Source: Galaxea fascicularis
Lineage: Eukaryota; Cnidaria; Anthozoa; Scleractinia; Euphylliidae
Reading direction: 5' to 3'
Length of the DNA: 64,000 nucleotides
NCBI GenBank assembly: GCA_948470475.1
Contig: OX419339.1
Span: 10,033,163-10,097,162 of the forward strand
Position numbers and translations under genes: made by a program. The notes below the pieces were generated by a model. It had not been told where the DNA came from. It ran no database searches and saw only the letters and a program-made list of their open reading frames with translations. This document shows, in pieces, positions 1 to 17,544 of the stretch (the stretch's first letter is position 1; each line of letters opens with the position of its first letter).

Positions 1-225
1 ATTTATTTAAGTCTCGCATGTTTGGTCTCAGTGTTGAATTTTCAAACAAGGGTCTTGGTGTCTCGTTGAGTCTGGGATTTTACCATTTGCCACCCCTAGT
101 TTATAGTTTTACAATACATTATACTAAATTGGGCAAATGAAAAAAAATAAAGCAGACAAATTTCTAACTTTTTAATTTGTCTTGTGACTGTTTGTGGAAT
201 GACCATGAAAAGGTGATAAGCTTAC

Positions 226-312
226 ATATTTCCTCTAATGTTGAGTAGTTGAACTGACGGTGATTCAAATACAGTTGAGAATCTTCCAAACAAGTGACTG
301 TCACCAGTTGCT
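226..312 (-). CDS. MPPE1: MPPE1 coding exon 3
   Basis: The acceptor is TTTTTCGTAG|A and the donor AT|GTAAGC; entry phase 2 matches exon 2. It encodes [12 protein letters not shown] and related residues, which fit the family pattern RF..VF.S after GNHD. Short and only moderately conserved. Confidence 0.7.
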
Positions 313-2335
313 CTACGAAAAAAAAACATTAAATATTTCACAATGAGTCTACACTTGCTGGCAGCATGGAAGACAAATGAATGGAAATAATTTGTTTAAA
401 ATTACTTTGTATATGCTGTCACACAGAAAACAAAAATCATGACATTTTGAGTACAATCATCCGCATCAAAAGTGGATTTGGAAATAGTTTTCTGTCCAAG
501 GAAGGCATAATCTTCTGGTAATGTGCTACAAAGTGCCCAGAGGCTTCCATGTTCAAGTAACCTCCAGATCTGTACTCATAGAAGCCTTGTTTCCAGCACA
601 GAGCTACAAGTAGGCTTGACAGAACAGCACCTTAGAGTTCTGGAACCAGTAATCAAGAACAAAGTTTAGTGCTCTTTGGTAGTAGCCTTATGTGGACATT
701 AAATTTTTAGACACTAGCATCAGTGAGCACAAGGAAGAAAAACAGTGGCCTGTAAAATGACAAAAAAAAAATCTTGTTTCCTACAGAACTCCCATTCTTG
801 GATAATTTGAGTGACAAGCATACTGGTGGTGAAATGCTTTCACCACCTTTTCCTTTAGTAGCAGTTCACTCAGAAGAAAATATTTGCTCTCACTATAACT
901 TACTCAGGGTGAAATCCAATGTCATGATTTCCCACCACCACATAGAATTTAACATGCTCTGAATGACGGAACATCTTATGGAATCGCTGCACATAAACAT
1001 TCCATTCCTTTGTAATAAAATGAGGTAACAATCAGGGAAAATATTCAAAATGTGGTACTCCAATACATGCATTTAATACATTATAAAAAGCTAATAAACT
1101 AAGGAAGCTGTCTCTTACTGTATAAGAACAGAGATCTGTAAGATTGTCTGAGGAACTCATACAAATTACTTTGTAAGGATGGCACATCCTAACACAAAGA
1201 CATTCTTGCAGAGATTTTGAATTAGTAGGCAAAGCAGAGCTACAGTCCAACCATTTAAGTGGCTCCCTATCAAAGAGCCTTCCATTAGGTGGCAAGACTG
1301 GACTAAGTCCTGATGATGATTCTTCTATTGATTTTACCTGTGTTATGAGGCCAGCCCCCATAAAGCAGCTACTTTCCATTTCCCTGAGGGTGGCCCCAAA
1401 GAAAGGTGACACCTTCAGTGTTACAATAGACAGCTATACCATAAAAAAATCTCACTCTTTGGCAACCAGTCAAGTTGAGTGCTCTGCTTTTTCCACTTCC
1501 TGATTGGAACGATTTCCACACTGACAGCTTCATACATTAATAATTTTCTTAAAACCTTGGTAAATGAGGAGACATACACAAATGTTTCCCTGTTTGCTCG
1601 CGCGTGCCACATTTGTTGCAGACAAAAATTTTGTGTTCTCAACAAATGTTTCCCCATAGTGCACAGCATGGCTCACAACATTCATTTTGTGTCCTGTGTG
1701 TTTGCACGCCCAAAAAACATCATGAACAACATGCCCGCAACAATGTGTCCTCGTTTGCCAGGGCCTTTATGCATGCATTTTGTGACTCAAGCTCTATTCG
1801 TTTTTGGAACAGGGTTAGTATGACAGTACATATATTTAATGTATGCGGGGCTGTGTGGAAACCTTAAGCTTTCCTCCCAATTTTTCTGGGAAGATCGAAG
1901 GGGACTCTGCTCACAGGGTAACTCTGGAGTTTAGGCAGTGGTTATATATGACTTGTAAAGGTCCAGAGTGTCAGGATAACAGCTTACCTCATCACTGCTT
2001 ATCATACCCTCATCAAACAGATCTCCCAGCAAAAACACAACATCTGGTTGAAAATGAGAGACAGCCGTCTGAAAGGCTCTCTCCATCTGCCATTCTCGCC
2101 GCAGTTTATCAAACCAGTGGCCATGCTTTGGCCCTAGTAAGTGTGTATCTGTGAGCATCATAGTTTTGAGAGGCTCAGCCTGTTCGTTTCTCCCTGGCAA
2201 TTCGATTTCTGGCCAAGAGCACTGGAATATTACCAAGTAATAGACAAGCCATTCGCAGAACACGAACAAACACACAGCTACGATCGCCACCCACTTCAGT
2301 TGCTTGAAGAGAAGAGAGCTTTCTGTCTTCATCAT
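226..2335 (-). CDS. MPPE1: MPPE1/PGAP5 metallophosphoesterase, 5' three coding exons (gene continues past left edge)
   Basis: Coding exons read 2335-1988, 1007-904 and 312-226, with GT/AG ends and matching phases (0, 2, 2). The roughly 180 residues start MMKTESS. They contain one membrane segment (about residues 16-37) and then calcineurin-like phosphoesterase metal motifs: D63-x-H65 in [15 protein letters not shown] at 104-110 and GNHD at 142-145. The stretch [13 protein letters not shown] is strongly MPPE1-like. The family (PGAP5 in mammals) is a Mn-dependent type II membrane enzyme. It removes ethanolamine phosphate from the second mannose of GPI anchors so that GPI proteins can leave the ER. 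The later metal-binding His motifs and the C-terminal membrane segment are not in the window. ATG at 2335 was chosen because it is the first ATG in frame; a second ATG follows directly. The third exon is short and less conserved, so it is the least certain. Confidence 0.93.
904..1007 (-). CDS. MPPE1: MPPE1 coding exon 2
   Basis: Encodes [15 protein letters not shown] and then the GNHDIGFH metal motif. Acceptor CAAAG|GAATGG, donor GA|GTAAGT. The phase goes from 0 to 2. Confidence 0.93.
1988..2335 (-). CDS. MPPE1: MPPE1 coding exon 1
   Basis: Encodes residues 1-116: N-terminal membrane anchor, DTH and GDLFDEG motifs. The donor is GAG|GTAAGC, phase 0. Confidence 0.95.
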
Positions 2336-2820
2336 TATAAACAAACGATATCCTGTTAAGCCAGATTCATATGAAATGTAGGCTTATAAAATTCAATTAA
2401 CCGGCGTGGAACTCATAAGCTTATTGGTTAATAACGAATATGCTTGGTATACTGCAGGCATGTCAACTTCATATAAATTTTCCAGCGTAATTCATGCAGA
2501 TTAAACAAGGGAAGTGTTTGTACTTCCACAATCACACGCGATTGCTTCAGTCAAGTGAGTTGAAATACTATCATCTTGCTCTACTTAACGGCTGGGAGTC
2601 GTGTGAAATGCATCGTCACGAACCAATGCTTCCAACAAACATCTTGCTCCTCTCTTGCTCCCTCGCGATGGACGTGGTAAGCTGGGTTCTTCTGAAATGA
2701 AATACCGCTGTCCGCTGTTTATAAAATGTAAGGTACGCGCGCTATGATTGGTCGAATAGAGTTCATAAATCTTACCCTTACCCTGGGCGGGAGAGGTCTT
2801 CTCGCTCACTGGCGGCGAGG

Positions 2821-2890
2821 ACAACCTCGTTCCCAGGCTCCTCTCTCTACTTCGAGAAAGTAGAGAGAGGACCCTGGGAACGAGGTTGCG
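2821..2890. repeat. Short hairpin repeat (CCTCGTTCCCAGG family)
   Basis: Arms of about 32 nt (CAACCTCGTTCCCAGG.. with ..CCTGGGAACGAGGTTG) flank a tiny loop around CTTCGAGAAAG. It looks like a folded-back MITE or a relic of two inverted copies. Confidence 0.75.
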
Positions 2891-3838
2891 GCCAGGAGCG
2901 TCAGAGCGAATAATGCTGGTCAGAGGGCAAAAACGGGCAAGAACGTCATGGTAAGCCAAATATGTAAATCCGTATTCCTCTATTGTCCTGATCTATTGTC
3001 CTGTAAATGTACTTTATTGTCTTCTTTTATATGTGCTCTAAATGTGGGCTAGCATGAAGTTTTTGCCCTTTCGCGGCTTCCACGCTCAATTGGCCGTTCC
3101 GAAATTCAAAAGGGAACTGGGGCGAGTTTCAAATTTTGAAGTAATCGATAAATTGACACCCTCCATCACATGAAAGATAACATTGAGATTGGTCGTTTGA
3201 CCAAGTTTGACTCTTTTAGGTTGAACAGAGACCAAGTTATGGACCTTGAAACATAGCTCAAAATCCATACAAACGTCCCTAATTTTGAGGCTGCGTCCCC
3301 CAAAACCAGGGTTTTGGGGGACGCTGTCACAACATTAGATACATTTGTATGGATGTAAAATTCCAGCTTTTACAGTGTCTGTGAACGTTCCTGCCAACTT
3401 TCCCTGGCATGAATCAAAGGCGTCAGACTTGCAGGACTTTCGAGGACGACACAATCATATCCGAAGAATTCGGAAGACGTCCGAAGATTAAAGTGTATCG
3501 TCATTTACCCGTTTCACATGGACTTAAGCTGGCCATGAAAGGCCAGTGTTTTTCACCTTGCAGATCGCTTAGCTTGTTCAGCTCACTGCGAAGGAGCTTG
3601 CGAGTGACAACCATAAAAAATTCCAATAATTCTCCATGCAATGGCCCATCAAAACAAATGACCCTTTGCAGTACGATCACTGTTTAGGTTGTGTCTTCTA
3701 CATCGGAGTGCACAGTAAAACTCGTTTTTCATAAACCCTCTGTTCCAGGCTTGTCATTTATTTGAAAAATTTAAGCACAATTTGAGGAAATGCAGGCTGG
3801 GAGTTGGGCTGTATCCAGAGCTAGAAGGCATTGTCAAC

Positions 3839-4016
3839 AATACACCATTTTGCTAATGATGAGTTCTGAGTGAATTGTGGTAGATCCAGTCCTTTGTGGG
3901 GGCAAACGGCGATTTAAAGACGTAATTTGAAATTGTAATTTTGACCGTTTGCCCCCTCAAAGGACTGGATCTACCCACAATTCACCTGGAACTGATTATT
4001 AGTAAAATGGTGTATT
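3839..4016. repeat. MITE-like inverted repeat, about 178 bp
   Basis: The ends AATACACCATTTT and AAAATGGTGTATT are inverted. The inner arms GTAGATCCAGTCCTTT and AAAGGACTGGATCTAC continue the pairing for about 85 nt, leaving a short AT-rich centre. No coding capacity. Confidence 0.85.
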
Positions 4017-4167
4017 AAGGAAAATCATCAAATGAAGGTACAAAATTTTGTTGTAGCACATCCCTGTTGTCATGTTGTCCCCAAGAGATCAATAAGAAAT
4101 TTCTTTAAGGTGAAATATAACCACACAGTAGAAAAACTAAGGTACATTTTACGGTGTGTTTATACCA

Positions 4168-4173
4168 TTTATT
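4168..4173 (-). terminator. AHCY polyadenylation signal (candidate)
   Basis: AATAAA on the minus strand, about 150 nt downstream of the AHCY stop codon. A plausible cleavage site lies near 4145-4155. Other A/T-rich variants nearby cannot be excluded. Confidence 0.5.
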
Positions 4174-4320
4174 TTGTAACAAAAGAAATAAATAGCACGA
4201 CACTTGAGTGCTTGCAACATAAGTGTTTGTCTCCACAACTAAGTAATGCAAGTCAATTTGTTTATAAGTTATAATATTGTTATAGCCCAAAGCTAAAGCT
4301 ATGTGTCCCAAGCTAAGTGG

Positions 4321-11674
<7,354 letters not shown>

Positions 11675-12460
11675 GTTGAATTCAGGATGGGAAGGATTTT
11701 ACTACCGCCAAGGTAAATCGATGAATATTTCTGCTAATGTGGAGAAAGAAAGAGACCAGTCGATTTCGCGACGCATGGTTTTATGCTCAGTGACCCCCAT
11801 ATTTGGAGGGCTTCAACGCGATTGGGTAACATTTGCTCAATTGATGGGCGGTGATGAAAGTCTGGGTTACCATTGCGTTAAAAAATATCGATTAATTCCA
11901 ATTTAGACTAAATTTTTATATAATTTTCACGTTGAATTCACAACTGAGTAGATTCAAATCGAATTAAAGTCTTCTATGTCTTATTTCTCGATCTTCTTTT
12001 GAGCTTTACCTTTAAAGAACTTCGAGACTTGCTCGAACTCACAGCCCGGGAAATCACACGATTTAATCGACCGGGAAATAACTGATCACGTGGAATTCGA
12101 ACATCGTGTGATCTCGGAACCCTTCGCAAGGGAAAACCCGCGCGTCCGAAGAGCGACAAAAGTCACGTTCTTATTCAAAGTAAAGCCCTCATGGCAAATG
12201 ACAAGAAATTCACGGCTGAGTGAGTTAACCATTATCTTAAACTCTAAGGTCACTTGACTTGCTTGAAACTCGCCAAACCTGAAGAATTGCGTGACTGAAC
12301 GTTGTGGGACAAACATGATTGCCGGATCATGCCAGTTTGGTATTTTATTATTTCACGCCAAAACTCCTGACTTACCAGGGCTGTTATTTTTGTCATTGCT
12401 CAGTAATCAGAAATTATTTTCTTGTATAATCCTTATTTTACGACGGGAAATAACTCTTAA

Positions 12461-12690
12461 GCCCGGTCCCCACTTGCGACGCAAGCATAAGCACAAGCAT
12501 ACGACACTCATGCTTATGGTTAGGTCAATCATGTCCTCACTGGAAAAAACAGCGACATAAGCGCAAGCATAAGCATAAGAAGAACACAAAGATTTGATAT
12601 TCTTATGCTTTCGCTTATGCTCATGTCACGGCCATCCTCGCTACTGCATAAGCTTATGCTTATGCTTGCGTCGCAAGTGAGGACCGGCGC
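12461..12690. repeat. MITE-like element with GCATAAGC interior
   Basis: The termini GGTCCCCACTTGCGACGCAA and TTGCGTCGCAAGTGAGGACC are inverted. The interior is repeated CATAAGC/GCTTATG units, so the element can fold back along most of its length. Confidence 0.85.
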
Positions 12691-13088
12691 CTTTAGTTAT
12701 AATCGATGTTTAACCAGGGTAACCCCTTCAGTCACAAGACTGGTATCAACGGGGGCCCTGTAAAACATTAAATAAAAGAAAGTAAATGTAAATTATAAAT
12801 ATACATACATATTCAAGGACTTTTCCAGGACTTTATCACAAAATTCAAGGAGGCCATCCGATCACAGGATTTGCATAAGGCCTTTTTCCTGTCTTATAAT
12901 CGATGTTTATAATCGATGTTTAGTTTGAAATCCCAAGAGATCTTTGCCTCGTCACTACCGGGGGATGACGCACTCGTTCCACCCCCCTCCCCCATTTCAG
13001 GCGCGTTTTGGTTTGATAGCGAATTCATCGTCGATTTTCATTGATTTTTTTTTGTGGGGGAGATGGGTGGGGGTTTTCATTTCTTTAT

Positions 13089-13832
13089 TAAGGCTCTGTT
13101 TACAAGCAGGTAGGGTAACCCTAGCGTTAGGGTTACCCTAGCAGAAGGGTTACCCTAGCTCTCCCACATTTCTTCTTTTTTCCATCGACGTGTTTACAAG
13201 GCAGCTAGGGTTACCTTAGCAGTAGGGTAAACCCTACCTGAGCGCTAGGGTTACCCTAGCGCAAAGGTAACACTAGCTGCCTTGTGAATGCTCTGCTAGG
13301 GATAACTCCTTTAATTGTTTCCAGACCCTTTGAATGTTGACAACAAACGGCCATCATGGCGGACCGAGTACAACGCGACGCTCAAGGCGTTATAATCTTT
13401 CTTTTTCTCTCAGAAACAGAAAACATTTCTAGTGCAAGTTAGGTAAGCATCCTTCATTCGAATAACTTTCTCCACCACCTATCTGTGCGGCCACGTTTTC
13501 TTCGCAAACTTCTTCGTCGAATCATTCTCCCGTTTCATATGTTCATTCGAGCGAATGATGTGTTGTTCCAGGGTCGCTTTAACATTTCAACTTGTTGTCG
13601 TTGTCTAAAAATAAGAAGCTAACATTAACAGCACTCCATAACACTCGAAAAACAGCAATAACAGGTACAGATAGCAAAATCGAAGTTCTTGGCAGAACTC
13701 TTCTCTTCTTGGGATTAAGTTGTCCCGGGCTGGTAGGGTAACTTTGCTTTGTAAACCCGGGCTATCTTTAACCCGCCTGCTAAGGTAACCCTAGCACTAG
13801 GATTACCCTCCCTGCTTGTAAACAGGGCCTTA
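13089..13832. mobile_element. Non-autonomous DNA-transposon-like element, about 744 bp
   Basis: The ends TAAGGCTCTGTTTACAAGCA and TGCTTGTAAACAGGGCCTTA are inverted repeats with one mismatch. Subterminal sequence carries many GGGTAACCCTAGC-type units, on both sides and in both orientations. A second internal pair, GTTTACAAGGCAGCTAGGG and CTAGCTGCCTTGTGAATG, lies at 13189-13290. No transposase ORF. Confidence 0.75.
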
Positions 13833-14182
13833 TTCTCTCCAATGGCCTGCATAACGGGCGTTTACCTAGCGAAGCGCGCTGTCCTAATCTTTTTAAAAGA
13901 TTCAAGGTATCAGTTTGCAGTACTTGTTTCATGGGACGGCCACAGGCGGATCACGCTGTTTAGTCGCATGTGGTATTTAGCCATGCGTTTGTGCTTGCTG
14001 CTGAAATTGAGCCCTGTCGGCTGGTGTTCTACTTGGATGGGCGACAGCCTATAACTTGTTGACTGTTTTTTTTGTTGACTTCTTTGAAAATAATATAACA
14101 TTATAACTGTTGATGAGCTTTCTAATAAATGATCGTATTCTTTTCATTGTGCCGCTCAGTTGTATTTATAGATACGGAGAGT

Positions 14183-14202
14183 GGGGGGGGGGGGGGGGGG
14201 GG
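14183..14202 (+). repeat. Poly-G run (20 nt)
   Basis: Uninterrupted guanines. Length is uncertain because such runs are error-prone in sequencing. Confidence 0.8.
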
Positions 14203-15620
14203 CATTTGTTAAGCAGAGAAATGGCTAGAAGGAAATGACACTCGATTTCCCTCTGCTTTGTATGCTGGCTTTAATAATCCTCACACCATTATTTTTTGAC
14301 ACAGTATTATTTTCCATGTCTAACCAGAGTTACTGTGGGTGCCCATTCATTCGGTGGTAACACCTCCGGGCGTCTCGTTAGTTGATACTACGGTGTAATC
14401 AAGTCGATACCCCGTCATTGGTTAACAAGTTAAGGTAATTTTCCCTTGACATAATAGGTAATCAAAGCAATGGATACCCTGTTACACAATAATCCTGGTT
14501 TAATTTTTACTGATGATAACACAGAAAAGGGATCAGTGACCCCCAAAAATTAAGGTGCTTCTCCCGATTCACTGATCTTTTTTAAACTTGTAAACGGTTG
14601 TATCCTGACACGCTGATCATTTTTCGATAGTAAAAAAGACAGGTGTTCTGATTCAAGGTATAATCACTGAAAGCCTTGAATTGCAGTGCTTTAACAGGTT
14701 ATCAAAAATTGCTATGGTAATCTCTCAAGAATTCGGTCAGTCCCTTTAAGATCAGAGTAAATATAAGGTTTCAGGATAATTTATTTCCGTAACGTTTGTT
14801 TAGTGGTTTAATGCATTGTGAGTGTGTTTATTGCTTCAGTCCTCACAGAGAACAGCCAGTTTATTAAGCCTGTTTCAGTCCAAAATACTGATGAAGCGCT
14901 GTTTATTATTCCTCGCTCGGGCACCTCAAGCACCTTTCAAGCCAAGGTGCAAAATAACATTCAATGAACAAACTATACATCCAAAAAGAAAATATTTAAA
15001 ATCACATATAACGACCGGTATGTGAAGGACCAAAAAAGTAACTCCCCATCCCAAGTTAAGAATTAAGAATGTAGATGTCCTTACTACGAACCAACGGAGT
15101 CGGACATTTAAGTTTTAAGGCTGCAAAAGGAACAAAAACAGTATTGAGTTGTAACTACCCTTTAAAATAATCACACGTTTCAAAGAGCGTTTTCAAGTGT
15201 TCATCAGTGTAGTTTATGCGCATGCGTTCTAGTACATAGCGGTATAACGGTTGTTCACCTCCTAAAGAAACGAGTAATCCCGTAGTTCTTCCAGACCTAT
15301 ATTTTCAATGGTCCTTGTTACCTGCAGTTTCTTTTGTCATCAGAGCTAGGGGTATTGTTTGCGTTGTGTCACCTATTGTTTCGTTGTTCAAACACAGACC
15401 GCGTCTGGAAAGCTAGGGGTCTCTCAAAGAAACAGCATACAGAGTGTAAGACTGTACTGATGTCAGAAAAAACATGGCTCTGGTGATGAGTGGTAACCTT
15501 TTGTATAGTTCCGCTCCCTCCCTTACACCTGGCAGTTTTACCTCTCACCAGTTGGAGCCTGGACACTGTTTCATATCTGACAGTTAAGAGTTTGCATAGG
15601 GTAGTTACTCTAAAGTACCA

Positions 15621-15851
15621 GGCGTGCGTTTCTCGAAACCCACGAAACTTTTCAGGCCTATTTCGGGTGCCATAATTTCTTACGTATCTTTAAAAAGGAA
15701 GCGTTTCCAGGCACGAAATTCTGCAACAAAGTTTCCCTTTCGTATCTTGAAATCATAGTAAAGACCAACTTTTCAGAATAAGCGGATCGCAGTTTTAGAA
15801 ATGGCTGCTCCGGGCCCGAAAAGTTTTCGGACCGTTCGAGAAACAGGCCCC
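15621..15851. repeat. Inverted repeat with CGAAAAGTTTTCG cores
   Basis: GTTTCTCGAAACCCACGAAA pairs imperfectly with the complement of CGGACCGTTCGAGAAACAGG. GGGCCCGAAAAGTTTTCGG is shared with the next element at 15990-16257, so they look like one MITE family. Confidence 0.65.
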
Positions 15852-15989
15852 AGGAACGAAAATTTTCTTTTTTGGAGTTTTACGCTATCCTCCTTTAAGC
15901 TAATATAATTCTTGAACACTTGAACACCAGAATTAACCCTTCGATATAATAAAATAGTTGAAAGCACTGAGATAAGCAGCTGACTAAGG

Positions 15990-16257
15990 CCTGGCTGTGC
16001 GCTTTTCAAACGCCGAAAAATATATCGGGCCCGAGAAAATATTTTTATGTTAACGTTGTTTTTCTGTCGATTTTCTGTTAGCTTTTTTGGGCAAACTAGC
16101 CTGCATTTATTTCTTAGTTTTTTAACGTGTTTTCTTATCAGATAGTCTTGAAATGATTACAAATTGAATTTTAATTTGTTAATGAAGCAACTACAAGTAA
16201 AATAGATTTTCAGGCCCGAAACGTTTTCGGGAGTTTTTGACAAAAGCGCGCCTAGCT
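15990..16257. repeat. Inverted repeat, GCGCTTTTCAAA termini
   Basis: GTGCGCTTTTCAAACGCCGAAAA is inverted against CGGGAGTTTTTGACAAAAGCGC. Inner GGGCCCGAGAAAAT pairs with ATTTTCAGGCCCG. Confidence 0.7.
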
Positions 16258-17271
16258 TTGTACTTTTCTGGCTTGGTTTCGTTCTCCAGTCTTGTGAACT
16301 GCTGCGCGTGGTACCCTTTGTACATTAAAACCCTTGTTCTGAAAAAGATAATGGCTGCCAGTTTTTGAACCCAGTCTTTGCGAGTTATGGAAGAAAGACA
16401 GTTCAGGACAAAAAGCGTCCAAATTAGAGTGATCAGACATCTGTTTGGCTACAGCTGAACAATACGTAGCACTTTTTTGTTCCAAGTCGAAAAAGGCTTT
16501 ATATAACAAGCTGAAATTCTTCTCAAAAATAATTCTGGTAACAAGCATGATTCCTCCCTCGTCCACCGTCGTGGAATCAAATTGTTTTGGCTAAAATTGG
16601 CCGACAAGGTAGGTTGAAGAGGCGTAACTGTCTAGTGTTCATCCAAATACAACCAATTATTATACAGTGGTATCACCATCTCAGATTGCCTAAAGGCTCA
16701 CGCTCGTAATCCTTATACTTACAGTCAGACGATAGTTTCCCTTCACGTAATAGTTGACGTCATTTTGTAGAACGCGAGCTCCATGGTTTTTCGCTGAAGC
16801 TTGTCTCTTACTTATGACCGATACTCATAATTTGGGTACCTCGTGTAGCACCGAGGTTTTTACAATTTCCACCTGACCAATGACTGTTACTGATTATCAT
16901 TAGTATCAATCACTTTGTCACCGGTGCAGTGTTTTATATAGATACTTCGAAGTGTTTGCTTGGGAAACGAGATAACGTCGATGCACTTTGATCATCTTGT
17001 AGCAAAGGTAGCGGAGAAACGTGATGTTAATACTCTATTTTCCCGTTTGGAGCCGTTTGAAAAGTCTTGACGAACAAAATTAGAATGTAATGGACTTCCT
17101 CATAATGAAAAACTGGTTCTATAAGTAGACGGCAGACACGTGTAGTGTCGATAATTTTCCACTGTTGCCCTTTACGTGCTGTTTACGTGCCCTCTGATCA
17201 CAATTTCATTCGCTTTACCAGGGGATCTTATCTGTTTTCTGTTGTTTTGCGATCTTGAATCATGACATCCA

Positions 17272-17544
17272 TTAATCATGTTCTACCACCTGATTGACGT
17301 GTCCATTTACTCTTGGACTACTAAAGGGTGACAAGTTATAAGTCCTTGATCGGCTCATACAACCTGGGCTGCACGCTTCGCAATCAATAGCTCGTGAACG
17401 CGCCTCAGTTTGTTCAGTGTCCAGTCTGCTATGCGTAATACAGTCTATTATAGGAGGGTAGATGATGCAAAGTAAAGGTACCACAACGAAGACCATGTAG
17501 ATGACGTAACCCCATGCAGGATATTGAGGGTACATGACCTTTGC
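17272..17544 (-). CDS. SLC6-A coding exon 9 (TM12 and C-terminus)
   Basis: 273 nt with TAA at 17272. Encodes [19 protein letters not shown] and a Ser/Arg-rich cytosolic tail of about 57 residues ending VVEHD. No recognised sorting motif. Confidence 0.94.
   Translation of the reverse strand, partial: AKVMYPQYPAWGYVIYMVFVVVPLLCIIYPPIIDCITHSRLDTEQTEARSRAIDCEACSPGCMSRSRTYNLSPFSSPRVNGHVNQVVEHD

Larger units (their letters stand above)
2345..4320. other. Intergenic, MPPE1 5' end to AHCY 3' end
   Basis: No gene is recognised. It holds the putative MPPE1 promoter side (2345-2800), the hairpin at 2821-2890, a short GC-rich hairpin near 3292-3325 (GCGTCCCCCAAAACC paired with its complement), the inverted-repeat element at 3839-4016 and the AHCY 3'UTR. 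Confidence 0.7.
11675..17271. other. Intergenic, AHCY 5' side to SLC6-A 3' side
   Basis: No gene recognised. It holds the likely AHCY promoter region (about 11675-12100, with a CACGTG E-box near 12087), MITE-like elements at 12461-12690, 13089-13832, 15621-15851 and 15990-16257, a poly-G run at 14183-14202 and the SLC6-A 3'UTR next to 17271. Confidence 0.6.

Noticed and set aside
448..632. Minus-strand hydrophobic open frame ([20 protein letters not shown]...)
   Set aside because: It lies between MPPE1 exons 2 and 3, matches nothing I recognise, and does not fit the splice phases; treated as intron.
1032..1412. 126-residue minus open frame
   Set aside because: It sits in MPPE1 intron 1 (between 1007 and 1988), with no family resemblance and low-complexity composition.
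13110..13260. Possible telomeric repeat tract
   Set aside because: The units are GGGTAACCCTAG-like in mixed orientation inside an element with inverted ends, not a tandem TTAGGG array.
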